Shown in pieces: positions 9,701-16,661 of a DNA stretch of 64,000 nucleotides (position 1 is its first letter; every line of letters begins with the position of its first letter). The notes below the pieces were generated by a model that saw only the letters and a list, made by a program, of their open reading frames with translations, did no database searches and was not told the DNA's origin. The DNA is from Gammaproteobacteria bacterium (lineage in GTDB: Bacteria > Pseudomonadota > Gammaproteobacteria > Pseudomonadales > Cellvibrionaceae). The stretch lies in NCBI GenBank assembly GCA_004172865.1, contig SEBV01000003.1, positions 1-64,000 on the forward strand. The letters are read 5' to 3'. Position numbers and translations under genes: made by a program.

Positions 9701-11886
9701 TTGGTGCCAACGTTGACCGTTAAAGTACTGGTACTGCTCAACCCGGACGGATCAGTTACGGTGTAGGTCACTGTCGCTGGGCCAGTGAAGTTGGCTGCTG
9801 GTGTGAAGACAACTTTGCCTTGAGCATCGATAACGGCGGTGCCTTGCACTGGGTCTACCGTAGGATTGCTAACGACAAGCGTTGATTTTGCGTCATCAAC
9901 ATCCACATCGTTTGCCAACACATCGACAGATATAGATTGGTTGATTGGCGTTGAGGCCAAATCCGGGTTTGCAACTGGTGCATCGTTAACCGGTGAAACG
10001 GTAAGGTTAACTTGTGCGGGAGTTGGGTCTACGCCGCCTTGGTTGTCCACGGCTGAATAACTGAAACTGGTTGATCCATTCCAATTTGCGGTTGGAGCGA
10101 AATACACTGGGCCGGTAACGGTTGCGCCTGCTGTGATAGGTTGGGTTAAACCGGCATCGCTATAAAGAATGCCGTTTGCTGGCAAGGTGTTGATTACAAA
10201 ACCAGTAAGAGTACCGTCGCTGTCTGCGCCAGACAAATTGATAGTTTGCACGCTGTCTTCATCGAGAGTAACGGCGAGCGTATTGGTGGTTGGAAGGTCA
10301 TTAACAGAAGCCACCGCAACACTTACTGTGCTGGTAACCAAGCCGCCTTTGCCATCGTTAACGGTAACCTGAAAGCTTTCATTGCCGTTGTAGTTTGAGT
10401 TTGGCGTGTAAGTAAATTGGCCTGTTGCCGAGTCTAAAACCACTGTGCCGTTGGCAGGCTGAGCGACCAAATTGTAGGTCAAGGTATCGCCATCAACATC
10501 ACTCGCGATGACTTTGCCAGTTACCGGCGTATCTTCATTGGTGGTAAGCGCAGGGTTATTAGCGACAGGGGCGTCATTGACAGGATTCACACCAACGCTG
10601 ATAAGGCTGGTGGTTGTGCCACCTTTGCCATCGCTGATGGTAACGGTGAAAGTATCCGCACCGTTGTAATTAGCGTTAGGGGTATAAACGAATGCGCCAG
10701 TAGCAGCATTCAAAGTTACTTGACCATGGGTCGCAGCGGTGGTGACTTGATAAGCCAGCGCGTCGCCATCCACATCAGTCGCAACAACCTGGCCAGTGAG
10801 CGGAGTGTCTTCATCAACAACCAGAGTTTGGTTTGCACTTGCGGGTGCATCGTTAACTGGCGTTACGCCGATGCTGATAGTGCTAGTCGTAGTACCACCG
10901 TTTCCATCCGCAACTGTAACAACGAAGCTATCTGCACCGTTGTAGTTAGGGTTCGGCGTGTAAACAAATGCACCAGTGGTAGCATTGACCGTAACTGTGC
11001 CGTGTGCGGCAACGGTTGAGATCGCGTAAGAAAGCGTGTCGCCATCAACATCGCTGGCAACCACTTGACCTGCTACGGCAGCGTCCTCTGTAGTCGATAA
11101 AGTTTGGTCGGCCACAACGGGAACATCGTTAACAGAAGCAACGGTCAAACCCACAGTAGTTGTGGTGGTATTACCGCGGCTATCCGTAACGGTTACGACA
11201 AAACTATCCGGGCCGTTGTAATTGGCGTTAGGCGTATAAACGAATACGCCGGTCACAGGATCTAGCGTGAGAGCGCCGTTTGCTGGCTGACCAGTCAAGG
11301 TATAAGTCAGTGGATTATTTTCAGGGTCGTTAGCCAAAATCTGGCCGGAAATCGGAGTATCTTCATTGCCATCGAAACTTTGTGGGCCCACTTGCGGTGC
11401 GCTATTTGATGAAGACTCGGAAGCCAAAAATTGTGGCGCTGCAACTGGCGCGGCATCAATACCGTAAGTGAATGAAGATGGATTCACCTCTTCAATAATA
11501 CGTGTTAGCTCTACGAAATCGTGGCCTTCATTGCCACCGCCACCGCCAAGACCTGCCGCTGTCTCGTCGAGTTGGGTAGTTAAATCGCCACCATTATTTA
11601 ATACGGTAAGCGCTTCTTGAACCGACGCGTTATCGACCGCGGCATCTTGTTTGTCGGATGCCAAATCAGTCCACAAATCGCGGTTCATTAAAACTTCTTG
11701 ATTGCCGGCAATCGTCACTGGGTGACCATCACCAAAATCCAATTCAATATGAGCCCCGGTTGCAGTAATGATTGTCTCTTCAGCGGTAACCGTGTCGCCT
11801 ACTTTTAAAGGACGTAACTTACCATCAGCCTCTTTCGCCCAAGCTTGACCTTCGAGAGCAGCAACGGTAGCAACAGAATTAGCCAT
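793..11886 (-). CDS. giant LapA-like RTX adhesin, type I secreted, with LapG-type cleavage site
   Basis: A 3697-residue repeat protein for surface or biofilm adhesion. Residues 1-105 match the N-terminal retention module of LapA-type adhesins, and T109-A110-A111-G112 followed by a glycine run matches the TAAG site cut by the periplasmic protease LapG. From about residue 165 to 2800 come cadherin-like and VCBS-type repeats, many ending in GTNDA. A PA14-like domain lies at about 2887-3048. Calcium-binding RTX nonapeptides (GGxGNDTLx) lie at about 3257-3300, 3402-3462 and 3560-3594. The final ~60 residues look like a type I secretion signal. No Sec signal is present, as expected. The ATG follows a GGAG site. 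The exporter genes lie just upstream on the same strand. LapG and LapD are not in the window. Confidence 0.93.
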   Translation of the reverse strand: MANSVATVAALEGQAWAKEADGKLRPLKVGDTVTAEETIITATGAHIELDFGDGHPVTIAGNQEVLMNRDLWTDLASDKQDAAVDNASVQEALTVLNNGGDLTTQLDETAAGLGGGGGNEGHDFVELTRIIEEVNPSSFTYGIDAAPVAAPQFLASESSSNSAPQVGPQSFDGNEDTPISGQILANDPENNPLTYTLTGQPANGALTLDPVTGVFVYTPNANYNGPDSFVVTVTDSRGNTTTTTVGLTVASVNDVPVVADQTLSTTEDAAVAGQVVASDVDGDTLSYAISTVAAHGTVTVNATTGAFVYTPNPNYNGADSFVVTVADGNGGTTTSTISIGVTPVNDAPASANQTLVVDEDTPLTGQVVATDVDGDALAYQVTTAATHGQVTLNAATGAFVYTPNANYNGADTFTVTISDGKGGTTTSLISVGVNPVNDAPVANNPALTTNEDTPVTGKVIASDVDGDTLTYNLVAQPANGTVVLDSATGQFTYTPNSNYNGNESFQVTVNDGKGGLVTSTVSVAVASVNDLPTTNTLAVTLDEDSVQTINLSGADSDGTLTGFVINTLPANGILYSDAGLTQPITAGATVTGPVYFAPTANWNGSTSFSYSAVDNQGGVDPTPAQVNLTVSPVNDAPVANPDLASTPINQSISVDVLANDVDVDDAKSTLVVSNPTVDPVQGTAVIDAQGKVVFTPAANFTGPATVTYTVTDPSGLSSTSTLTVNVGTNTLPASTDKAVNIDEDTSYSFTASDFAFSDADAGQTLSAVRIDSLPTAGSLVLNNVAVVVGQVINVSDIGNLKFEPVANANGANYATFTFSVQDSAGGFDAIPNTISVSVTPVNDAPVAQPAAFTVAEDAPIVNGFVTSTDADATATATYSLNGVAPAGFTFNPNGTYSFDASNSAYQSLGVGQSTVLTIPYTVTDDQGATSTANLVITVTGTDDLPVISTGAGTVVEDTNPSATGTLTATDVDNSSLAFVPSTTSGNYGSLVLTSGGVWTYTLDARAQALAGSETKTENFTVTLTDGSTTTVTVGITGTDDLPVISTGAGTVVEDTSPSAIGTLTADDIDNASLAFVPSTTSGNYGSLVLTADGVWTYTLDARADVLAGGETKSESFTVTLTDGSTTTVNIGITGTNDAPVAVADVASTAINSALSNISVLGNDTDVDGGSLSVTSAVLVNPTLGTVTINPNGTLNFTPAVNVTGPIVIHYEISDGQGGTSAADLTVNVGANTPPTGSDLAVTINEDGSKTFSAPDFGFADSDSGQTLLAVRIDSLPTAGSLTLNGSAVGVNQIISAGDLSSLVFTPADNANGTNYANFNFSVQDSAGSFSTASSTITVNVTADDDASVLVADTKTIDEDDVATGNVLTNDSDIDNTLSVASFHVAGDATVFTAGQTATITGVGTFNLAADGAYTFTPNANWNGSVPTVTYITNTGSSTTLNITVDPLNDAPVANNDSAAVLEDATLSVPSTSGVLINDTDVDGDALVVSQVNGNAANVGIGVVGTYGTITLNANGSYTYAANNANSLAAGVTATDSFSYQVSDGHGGTSTATVTITITGTNDAAIVSSANVVLTETDAPLTTSGILTSTDVDNAANAFTPSTTVGATGTLTIDAQGHWTYVANSAFDNLNLGQNVNETFTVASVDGTTSTIKITINGTNDAATVSSANVALDETNSPLTTSGTLTSVDVDNAANTFTPSTTVGTTGTLSIDVNGHWNYVANSAFDNLNVGQNVNETFTVASVDGTTSIIKITINGTNDAATVSSANVVLTETNAPLTTSGTLTSTDVDNAANTFTPSTTVGTTGTLSIDVDGHWNYVANSAFDNLNVGQNVNETFTVASVDGTASTITITITGTNDAAVIGGVNSAALTETNAIQSTSGALTVSDVDSPAVFIAQTNAAGSNGYGKFNLGTDGVWTYTMNTAHNEFVGGQTYTDSLTVSSADGTTSIITVSILGTNDAAVIGGVSIGAITETNAIQTTSGTLTVSDVDSSATFIAQTNVAGSNGYGHFTLDTGGVWTYTMDTAHNEFVGGQTYTDSLTVSSADGTTSTVTVTITGTNDAAIITGTNTASLTETNAIQSTGGTLNVTDVDSPAAFVAQTNAAGSNGYGKFNLGTDGVWTYTMNTAHNEFVGGQTYTDSLTVSSADGTTSTITVSILGTNDAAVIGGVSTATLTETNSIQSTGGTLTVSDADSTAGFVAQSNAAGSNGYGKFNLGTDGVWTYTMNTAHNEFVGGQTYTDSLTVSSADGTTSVITVTINGTNDAAVITPAVANLIETNAILTTGGTLAISDVDSPATFLAQNNVAGSNGYGHFTLDTGGVWSYTTDTAHNEFAAGTTYTDSLTVTSADGTTSTITVNIAGTNDAAVITGTSTASLTETNAIQSTGGTLIVNDVDSPATFVAQTNVAGSNGYGKFTLGGDGVWTYTMNTAHDEFVAGQTYTDSLSVSSADGTTSTITVSILGTNDAAVITPAVANLTETNAILSTGGTLAISDVDSSATFVAQTNVAGNNGYGHFTLGTDGVWTYTTDPAHNEFAAGTTYTDSLTVTSADGTTSTITINIAGTNDAAVISGTSTAGLTETNAIQSTGGTLTVTDVDSPAVFIAQTNAAGSNGYGKFTLGANGVWTYTMNTAHDEFVAGQTYTDSLTVSSADGTTSTITVSILGTNDAAVITPPVASLTETNAILSTGGTVVISDVDSAVTFVAQSNVAGSNGYGHFNITTNGVWTYTTDTAHNEFAAGTTYTDKLTITSADGTTSTITVNIQGTNDAPIATPANFIGAAAATSIPVTLAGTDVDGSVVSIKVTTLPTVAQGVLYLADGTTAVTTSMNLTVSQAATLKFVPKAGFDGGLDIPFTVTDNNGAVSTPANAHVVVNAVNDAPVAVDDPATGSTLNKGLLSQYYSYHEGPDGANLTTLAQINAFIAGKEPTATFIATSFNYGADNLFSNDLGHGTNLQAFLGADAATLSTDPADSSDAIIRMYGSVELAAGSYNFKIRGDDGYQIKVDGVAVATVDQIQSPTGTTHAQFTITTGGLHSIEILYWDQGGQAVFKVELSGDNGVTYNLLSSVPTYYSAVHAMNEDTSWTVAGSELLANDSDIDGDTLSIISVQNPINGTVVLNADGSVTFTPTANYNGLATYTYTISDGHGGTDTATVTMNILPVNDLAVVSNVSANGGGITFTASDVDVGTTLALTPQFAAAFGNPTINNGTATTLSAVEQATAITGVLKVTDATAPVDVITLSLGTSGNNTFDASTNTTRTALYGFGGDDVLIGGSGNDTLVGGTGNDTLTGGAGNDALIGDSGDDTFKFGLSDGTDSIDDSSGNDAIVIAANGAALTSLDFADSSTTAAAGNLTISLNGQTINVLNHFVAATTVETITFTGGATYKGYSLANTAYTLSNDDSGTRDAVVGANTILIGDTAANTLVGSTGNDLLFGGAGNDTLKGDAGNDLLVGGAGTDTLTGGAGTDTFYVDAGVDVITDLSVGGVADNLVVTTGAAASATVAGNFIATAGTINDGTATLNTNNGFSVDLSQAGGSVGYTINNIASTTGANLTGSNFADTLRGGTGIAADTLNGGGGNDTLTGGKGNDTLTGGTGADTFVWNLVDKGTTAAPAKDTVTDFNTAAGDKLDLHDLLQGETNSTLTNYLHFTSDGTNTTVSISSAGAFTGSNYGTATDQTIVLSGVNLTGGDAAIINLLKTNSNLITD
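3610..6340 (-). repeat. nine tandem ~300-bp VCBS-type repeats in the adhesin gene
   Basis: About nine copies of a ~100-residue module (marked by TETNAI, SNGYG, GVWTYT and AHNEF) recur every ~300 bp. Copies near 3.6-5.1 kb alternate between two subtypes: one with VITPxVA, GHF and EFAAGTTY, the other with GTSTA, GKF and EFVAGQTY. This gives a ~600-bp higher-order period. The alternation points to duplication of a two-module block. Confidence 0.85.
6340..7215 (-). repeat. three tandem ~290-bp repeats of a second type in the adhesin gene
   Basis: Three near-identical copies of a ~96-residue module are marked by VDNAAN, TPSTTVG, NSAFDNLN and NETFTVASVDGT. They adjoin the nine-copy array and are clearly a separate amplification. 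Confidence 0.8.
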
Positions 11887-12078
11887 AACAAAAAACTCCG
11901 GGGGATGAATTACAAAAATTAAAATAAAAAGAAGAATCGATATTGAGAGAGTCTAGCGGAAGGTGTCCATATTTCTATTGGACTGAAGGACAATGCAGGC
12001 GCATTGAATAGATTAAAATCGCATACTAAAACGCAAGGTCGCCAAAAGCGGTTATGGATAAATATTTAAAGCAGATTA

Positions 12079-12675
12079 TTAACGACCTGACAGCACCAAC
12101 ACCAAATGCAAACGGTCACGGACTTGAAGTTTTTCAAACACAGCACTGAGGTGTGCTTTTACAGTTCGCTCAGTAATATCGAGTTCCTTTCCGACTTCTT
12201 TATTGGATTTTCCGGCCGCAACAGCTTTAGCCACAGACTGTTCGCGTGCGCTCAATAAATCCAAATGATTTTTTTCAGGCGTCGATACAGGCGCAAGAAT
12301 ATTTGCTGTCGCAAATACTAATTGACGCATTAAATCCACTCCCAACCAAAGGCCACCTAGTTCAACAACTTGACTCGCTTGCTGCAACACGGGAATTGCC
12401 GCTAAATAATGCAAATAGCCATTTGCGCCAACTTCCAAAATTTGTTTAGCTTCTTTTGCATTTTCAACTTGTGTGAGAGCAATAACGCGCGCACCGGCAG
12501 CAACCCACTTGGAAATATGTTTAAACGAAAATGCATCGCCCAACACAACCCAAATAAGCAAACCCTGCAAATTTTCAGGCAATTCATATTCATCTTGTAG
12601 CACGCGAGCCAGCGGAAAAGCTTGGCTCCAGCGCGGAGATTGAATCTTGGATGAAGTTAAAAATAGTGACTGCAT
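12079..12675 (-). CDS. LuxR/NarL-type regulator with a degenerate receiver-like domain
   Basis: A 198-residue protein. The C-terminal ~65 residues are a GerE/LuxR helix-turn-helix (LSAREQSVAKAVAAG, then SNKEVGKELDITERTVKAH). The N-terminal ~120 residues have the spacing of a response-regulator receiver, but I see no acidic pocket or clear phosphoacceptor Asp; the expected beta-3 strand reads LLIWVVLGD. Its ATG shares one base with the stop of the membrane-fusion gene (TAATG), so it is translationally coupled to the exporter operon. It lies 192 bp before the adhesin start, which makes it a good candidate regulator of the adhesin (inference). Confidence 0.85.
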   Translation of the reverse strand: MQSLFLTSSKIQSPRWSQAFPLARVLQDEYELPENLQGLLIWVVLGDAFSFKHISKWVAAGARVIALTQVENAKEAKQILEVGANGYLHYLAAIPVLQQASQVVELGGLWLGVDLMRQLVFATANILAPVSTPEKNHLDLLSAREQSVAKAVAAGKSNKEVGKELDITERTVKAHLSAVFEKLQVRDRLHLVLVLSGR

Positions 12676-14264
12676 TATCGCTCGGTTAAGGCATTTTGTT
12701 TTGCCCGCAAAACAGGTTTCAACAAATAAGATAGAACAGTTTTTTTGCCGGTCAAGATATCCACTTGCGCGGTCATACCCGGCATAATTGGCAAAGACGC
12801 ATCGAAACCCGCGCGATCCGTTCGCACACGCACCAGATAAAAAACATTTTCTTTATCGTCCTTCATAGTGTCGGCGCTGATGTGTTCAAGCGTGCCGGTC
12901 AAGCCACCATAAATGGCAAAATCGTAGGCGGTAAATTTCACAATTGCTTTTTCACCGGGATGCAAAAACGCAATATCTTTTGGAGCAACCTTAGCTTCAA
13001 TTAATAATTGATCATCCAACGGAATAATTTCGACAACTTCATGTCCGGGCTGCACAACACCGCCCAAAGTATTGGTGTAAAGACGTTGCACTGTGCCGTG
13101 CACAGGTGCGCGAATTTCCGAGTATTTTATTTTGTCAGCAAGACCAGTTCCGGTTTCGCTCAAGCTGGATAGTTTTTGCAACGTTTCAGATAACTCAGAG
13201 CGCCATTTGTTCACTTCATTTAATTCAACTTCGCGAACCTTTCCTTCCGATTCCTCCACCGCCGCTTTCAAGCGCTGCTCTTGCGCCAATGCTTGAAGGC
13301 GCGCACCGGTTGCGTTGGAAACTTCACCCTGTAGCTTTAAAATTTCAACTTCAGAAACAGCACCACTTTTTAATAATGGTGTTGTGACTGTTAATTCCTG
13401 ATTGGCTAAATCTAACGCGCGCGTCACTTGGTCTAATTTTGCGCGCACTTCTTGAAGCTCGCGTTGACGCTGTTCTAACTGGCTGCGCGAAATACTAAGC
13501 TGCTCATCCAACTCTCTGCGGTTTGCTTCGTATTGCGATTTTTCGTGCTCTGCAATGTCGGGAGACGATTTAATAATATCTTCAGGCAACACAAAATTTT
13601 CTTTACTCGTCAACGCCTTTAAGCGCGCCGCTCGCGCTTGCAAAGAAATAAGCGATGCATGATTTTCTCGAAAGCTGGAAACAAAACGCGTGGGGTCAAT
13701 ACGTAATAACAAATCGCCTTTTTTGACGATATCACCTTCGTGAACCAGAATTTCCTCAACCACGCCGCCATCGAAAGATTGAATAACTTGTAGTTGTTGC
13801 GAGGGAATAACTTTTCCTTCGCCACGCGCCACTTCATCTACTTTTGCAAAGGCAGCCCACAACACCAAAATCAGAAAAATTAATGCAATTGCATTTAGTA
13901 GCAAGCGTGCACGCAAAGGTTCCTGTTGCACGCGCGCCCAATCTGCATCGTCCAGCCAATCGTGAGATTGTTCATTAATCGGTGCGAGCCAACGCTGATA
14001 AATTTTGTCGATATGAGTACTGGCAGGCACTCCAATTTTATCTAGCCACTGCCCTACTTTCTTAAAATAAAGCTCGGAGCCTGCGAGCTTGCGAGCAGTA
14101 ATCTCAGTGCTAGAAGACTCAGCAGCAGTAAGTTCTGAGCTAACAACTTCAGTGCCAGAGATTTCAGGAGCAACAATTTCAGAACCAGAAATTTCAGAAT
14201 TAGAGAGTTCAGAATTAGAGAGTTCAGAATTAGAATTTTTTCCGTCGGGTTTATTCGCGTCCAT
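12675..14264 (-). CDS. type I secretion membrane-fusion protein (LapC/HlyD family)
   Basis: A 529-residue HlyD-family adaptor linking the inner-membrane ABC exporter to the outer-membrane channel. A single membrane helix lies at about residues 121-141 (LLLNAIALIFLILVLWAAFA). It is followed by a biotinyl-lipoyl-like half (GGVVEEILVHEGDIVKKGD), a long coiled coil at about 200-370, and the second lipoyl half plus beta-barrel (IRAPVHGTVQ). The N-terminal cytoplasmic tail is odd: residues 9-60 are a degenerate Ser/Glu repeat of SNSEL and SGSEI units. The start overlaps the ABC gene stop by one base, and the stop overlaps the LuxR gene in the same way, so the three genes form one operon. Confidence 0.93.
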   Translation of the reverse strand: MDANKPDGKNSNSELSNSELSNSEISGSEIVAPEISGTEVVSSELTAAESSSTEITARKLAGSELYFKKVGQWLDKIGVPASTHIDKIYQRWLAPINEQSHDWLDDADWARVQQEPLRARLLLNAIALIFLILVLWAAFAKVDEVARGEGKVIPSQQLQVIQSFDGGVVEEILVHEGDIVKKGDLLLRIDPTRFVSSFRENHASLISLQARAARLKALTSKENFVLPEDIIKSSPDIAEHEKSQYEANRRELDEQLSISRSQLEQRQRELQEVRAKLDQVTRALDLANQELTVTTPLLKSGAVSEVEILKLQGEVSNATGARLQALAQEQRLKAAVEESEGKVREVELNEVNKWRSELSETLQKLSSLSETGTGLADKIKYSEIRAPVHGTVQRLYTNTLGGVVQPGHEVVEIIPLDDQLLIEAKVAPKDIAFLHPGEKAIVKFTAYDFAIYGGLTGTLEHISADTMKDDKENVFYLVRVRTDRAGFDASLPIMPGMTAQVDILTGKKTVLSYLLKPVLRAKQNALTER

Positions 14265-16408
14265 TACGAAGCCCTCCCAATACGACCTTGGCGCAAGGCT
14301 TCGACCACTTGTTCTTTCGCACCATCCGCAACAATTTTGCCGGCATCAATCACGATAATTCGATTTACCAATTCAAGTAGCGACGTACGATGGGTAATTA
14401 CCAATAAGGTTTTACCTTCAGAAAATTGCGCAATGTTGCGTTTGAATTCTTCTTCGCTAGAGTGATCCATAGAACCTGTCGGCTCATCAAATAATAAAAT
14501 CGCCGGATCATTTAATAAGGCACGCGCGATAGTAACGCTCTGACGCTGACCGCCTGACAACAATTGCCCATGCTCGCCCACGGGCATGGCTAATCCGGCG
14601 GGATGTTGATTTACAAAATCCGTTAAACCGCTTAAACGTACCGCATCCAATAAAGCTTCATCGCTAACATGGCCTGCGCCCATCGCAATATTTTCGCGCA
14701 GGGTTCCGAAAAATAAATTTACATCTTGCGACACATAACCAATATTGCGGCGCAATTCTGCGGGGTCCAATTGGCGAACATCAATGCCATCGACCAATAC
14801 AGTTCCTTCAGAAGGTTCATACAAACCTGCAATCATTTTTTCCAACGTTGTTTTGCCTGAACCATTTCGCCCTAAAATCGCAACGCGTTCACCGGGATTA
14901 ATTTTAAAAGAAATATTGCGCAAAACTTCGCGTTCATCGTTGGGATATTTAAAACCAACTTGCTTAAACTCAATTCCGCCTTGCAAGCGCGCGCGACTAA
15001 TCCAGTTAGAACCTGCAGGGCGATCCACCGGTTTATTCATAACTTGTTCGAGATTGGTTAACGCCGTTGCTGCCTGGTGATATTGCATCAGCAACGCAGC
15101 TGTTTGGCTTATCGGCCCCATCACACGAGCGGATAACATGTAAGACGCAATTAATCCGCCCTGCGTTAAATTTCCATCAATAATCTGATACACACCAACG
15201 ATAATAATAATTACCGAAACAACTTGCTGAATCCACGCCGTACCCGAGCCGACTGAACCGGAAAGCATGCGCATTTTTACCGAAGTACGTGAAAGCAAAA
15301 GCGTTGACTGCTCCCAAATCGCTTGCATACGGCCTTCGGAACCGGTGGTCTTTAATGTCTCAAGACCTTGCAAACTTTCCACCAAAATAGCATTGCGTTG
15401 CGCAGAGGCTTGCATTGAATTTTCTGAGAGCGTATGCATTTTGTGTTGCACCGCAGCGGCATAAATTAGTGCGGCAACAATGCCAAATAAAATAGGAAAT
15501 ACTAACGGCCAGGAAATAATTAAGATAACAACTGTAAATAATAAAACGAACGGTAAATCGACAAATGCCAACACAGTTGCTGAGCTGATAAATCCACGAA
15601 TTGATTCAAAGGATTGCAAGCTGGACGCAAAAGATCCCACTGAAATTGGGCGCTCGGATAATTTCATTCCCAACACCCGCTCCATAATGACTGCAGAGAG
15701 CGTTATATCCGTTCGGCTTGCGGCGAGATCAACAAACCAGGCACGCATCATGCGCAAACCTAAATCAGCGGTAATCATTAAAACAATACCGAGTGCTAAA
15801 ACCCACAAAGTATCGGTCGCGTGATTGGGGACAACGCGGTCGTACACATTCATTACAAAAAGGGGTGACGCTAAGGCAAAAATATTGATAATAAATGCGG
15901 TGAGCAATACATCGCGGTAAAGCTCACGGTGCTCGGCAATAACACTCCAAAACCAGTGGCCGCGTTTCACTTTTGCAATGGATGCTGCACGCGCATCAAA
16001 TACTTGTTCAGGGCGCGAATAAATTACACGGCCTGCATAAATTTCTGCCAATTCGGAAATTGAGATTACCGTTGTTGCATTACCTAGTTCAGGAAAAACC
16101 ACGCGCGCACTTTGCGTATCTTTATTGAGTTCAAGTAATACGCAGGCAGTATTATTTTTAAGTAACAAAATAACCGGGAATAGTGCATGGTTAAGATGTA
16201 AAAGATCACGCGCAACAATTTTGCTGGTTAAGCCGGCGCGCTTTGCGGAACGCGCAAATGACGATGGTGTTAATTGATTATGTTGCAACGGCAAGCCTGC
16301 CAGAAGTGTTTCTGCTGTCGCCAAAATCCCGTGGGCGCGGGTGAGAATTAACAGGCATTCCAACAAGGGCCCGCCTTTCTCCAAGGCACCAGTTTGTTGC
16401 GTTACCAT
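14264..16408 (-). CDS. type I secretion ABC transporter (LapB family, C39-like domain)
   Basis: A 714-residue inner-membrane exporter for the adhesin. Residues ~1-140 form a C39-peptidase-like domain where I see no catalytic Cys-His arrangement, as in LapB/HlyB exporters that do not cleave a leader. An ABC membrane domain follows (~150-430). The ATPase domain has Walker A GRNGSGKTT, signature LSGGQRQ and Walker B ILLFDEPTGSMD. I choose the ATG at 16408: GGAG lies 6 bases upstream, and the longer frame would need a TTG four codons earlier. The stop shares one base with the membrane-fusion start. Confidence 0.93.
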   Translation of the reverse strand: MVTQQTGALEKGGPLLECLLILTRAHGILATAETLLAGLPLQHNQLTPSSFARSAKRAGLTSKIVARDLLHLNHALFPVILLLKNNTACVLLELNKDTQSARVVFPELGNATTVISISELAEIYAGRVIYSRPEQVFDARAASIAKVKRGHWFWSVIAEHRELYRDVLLTAFIINIFALASPLFVMNVYDRVVPNHATDTLWVLALGIVLMITADLGLRMMRAWFVDLAASRTDITLSAVIMERVLGMKLSERPISVGSFASSLQSFESIRGFISSATVLAFVDLPFVLLFTVVILIISWPLVFPILFGIVAALIYAAAVQHKMHTLSENSMQASAQRNAILVESLQGLETLKTTGSEGRMQAIWEQSTLLLSRTSVKMRMLSGSVGSGTAWIQQVVSVIIIIVGVYQIIDGNLTQGGLIASYMLSARVMGPISQTAALLMQYHQAATALTNLEQVMNKPVDRPAGSNWISRARLQGGIEFKQVGFKYPNDEREVLRNISFKINPGERVAILGRNGSGKTTLEKMIAGLYEPSEGTVLVDGIDVRQLDPAELRRNIGYVSQDVNLFFGTLRENIAMGAGHVSDEALLDAVRLSGLTDFVNQHPAGLAMPVGEHGQLLSGGQRQSVTIARALLNDPAILLFDEPTGSMDHSSEEEFKRNIAQFSEGKTLLVITHRTSLLELVNRIIVIDAGKIVADGAKEQVVEALRQGRIGRAS

Positions 16409-16584
16409 GAAATGCTCCAATGAATTTCGAACCGTGGCATATAACGACTGATCAAGATAAATCCAGACGATAGAATAAATAAGTGTGCGATTAATATAGT
16501 AGTCAATGTCAGGTTTCGCAATTTTTCACAGTTTAACTATTTGTTTAAATTACAAATTGTTAGCTTACAAATTATTAAACTCAT

Positions 16585-16622
16585 AAAAAAAGCACAGTGC
16601 CCTCGCGAGCACTGTGCTTTTT
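16585..16622 (-). terminator. strong terminator between the TolC-like gene and the exporter operon
   Basis: Perfect 10-bp stem (16591-16600 with 16609-16618, loop CCTCGCGA), flanked by A-runs and T-runs and so able to act in both directions. It is ~40 bp past the channel gene stop and separates that gene from the ABC/MFP/LuxR operon. Confidence 0.88.
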
Positions 16623-16661
16623 AGAAACTCCGAATTAACTTTCCAAATTAATCTGACCAAA

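Noticed and set aside
980-10372. Many open plus-strand frames across the adhesin gene
   Set aside because: They are mirror frames of the highly repetitive, biased adhesin sequence. Their products are low-complexity and repeat with the adhesin period; none has a ribosome site or known family.
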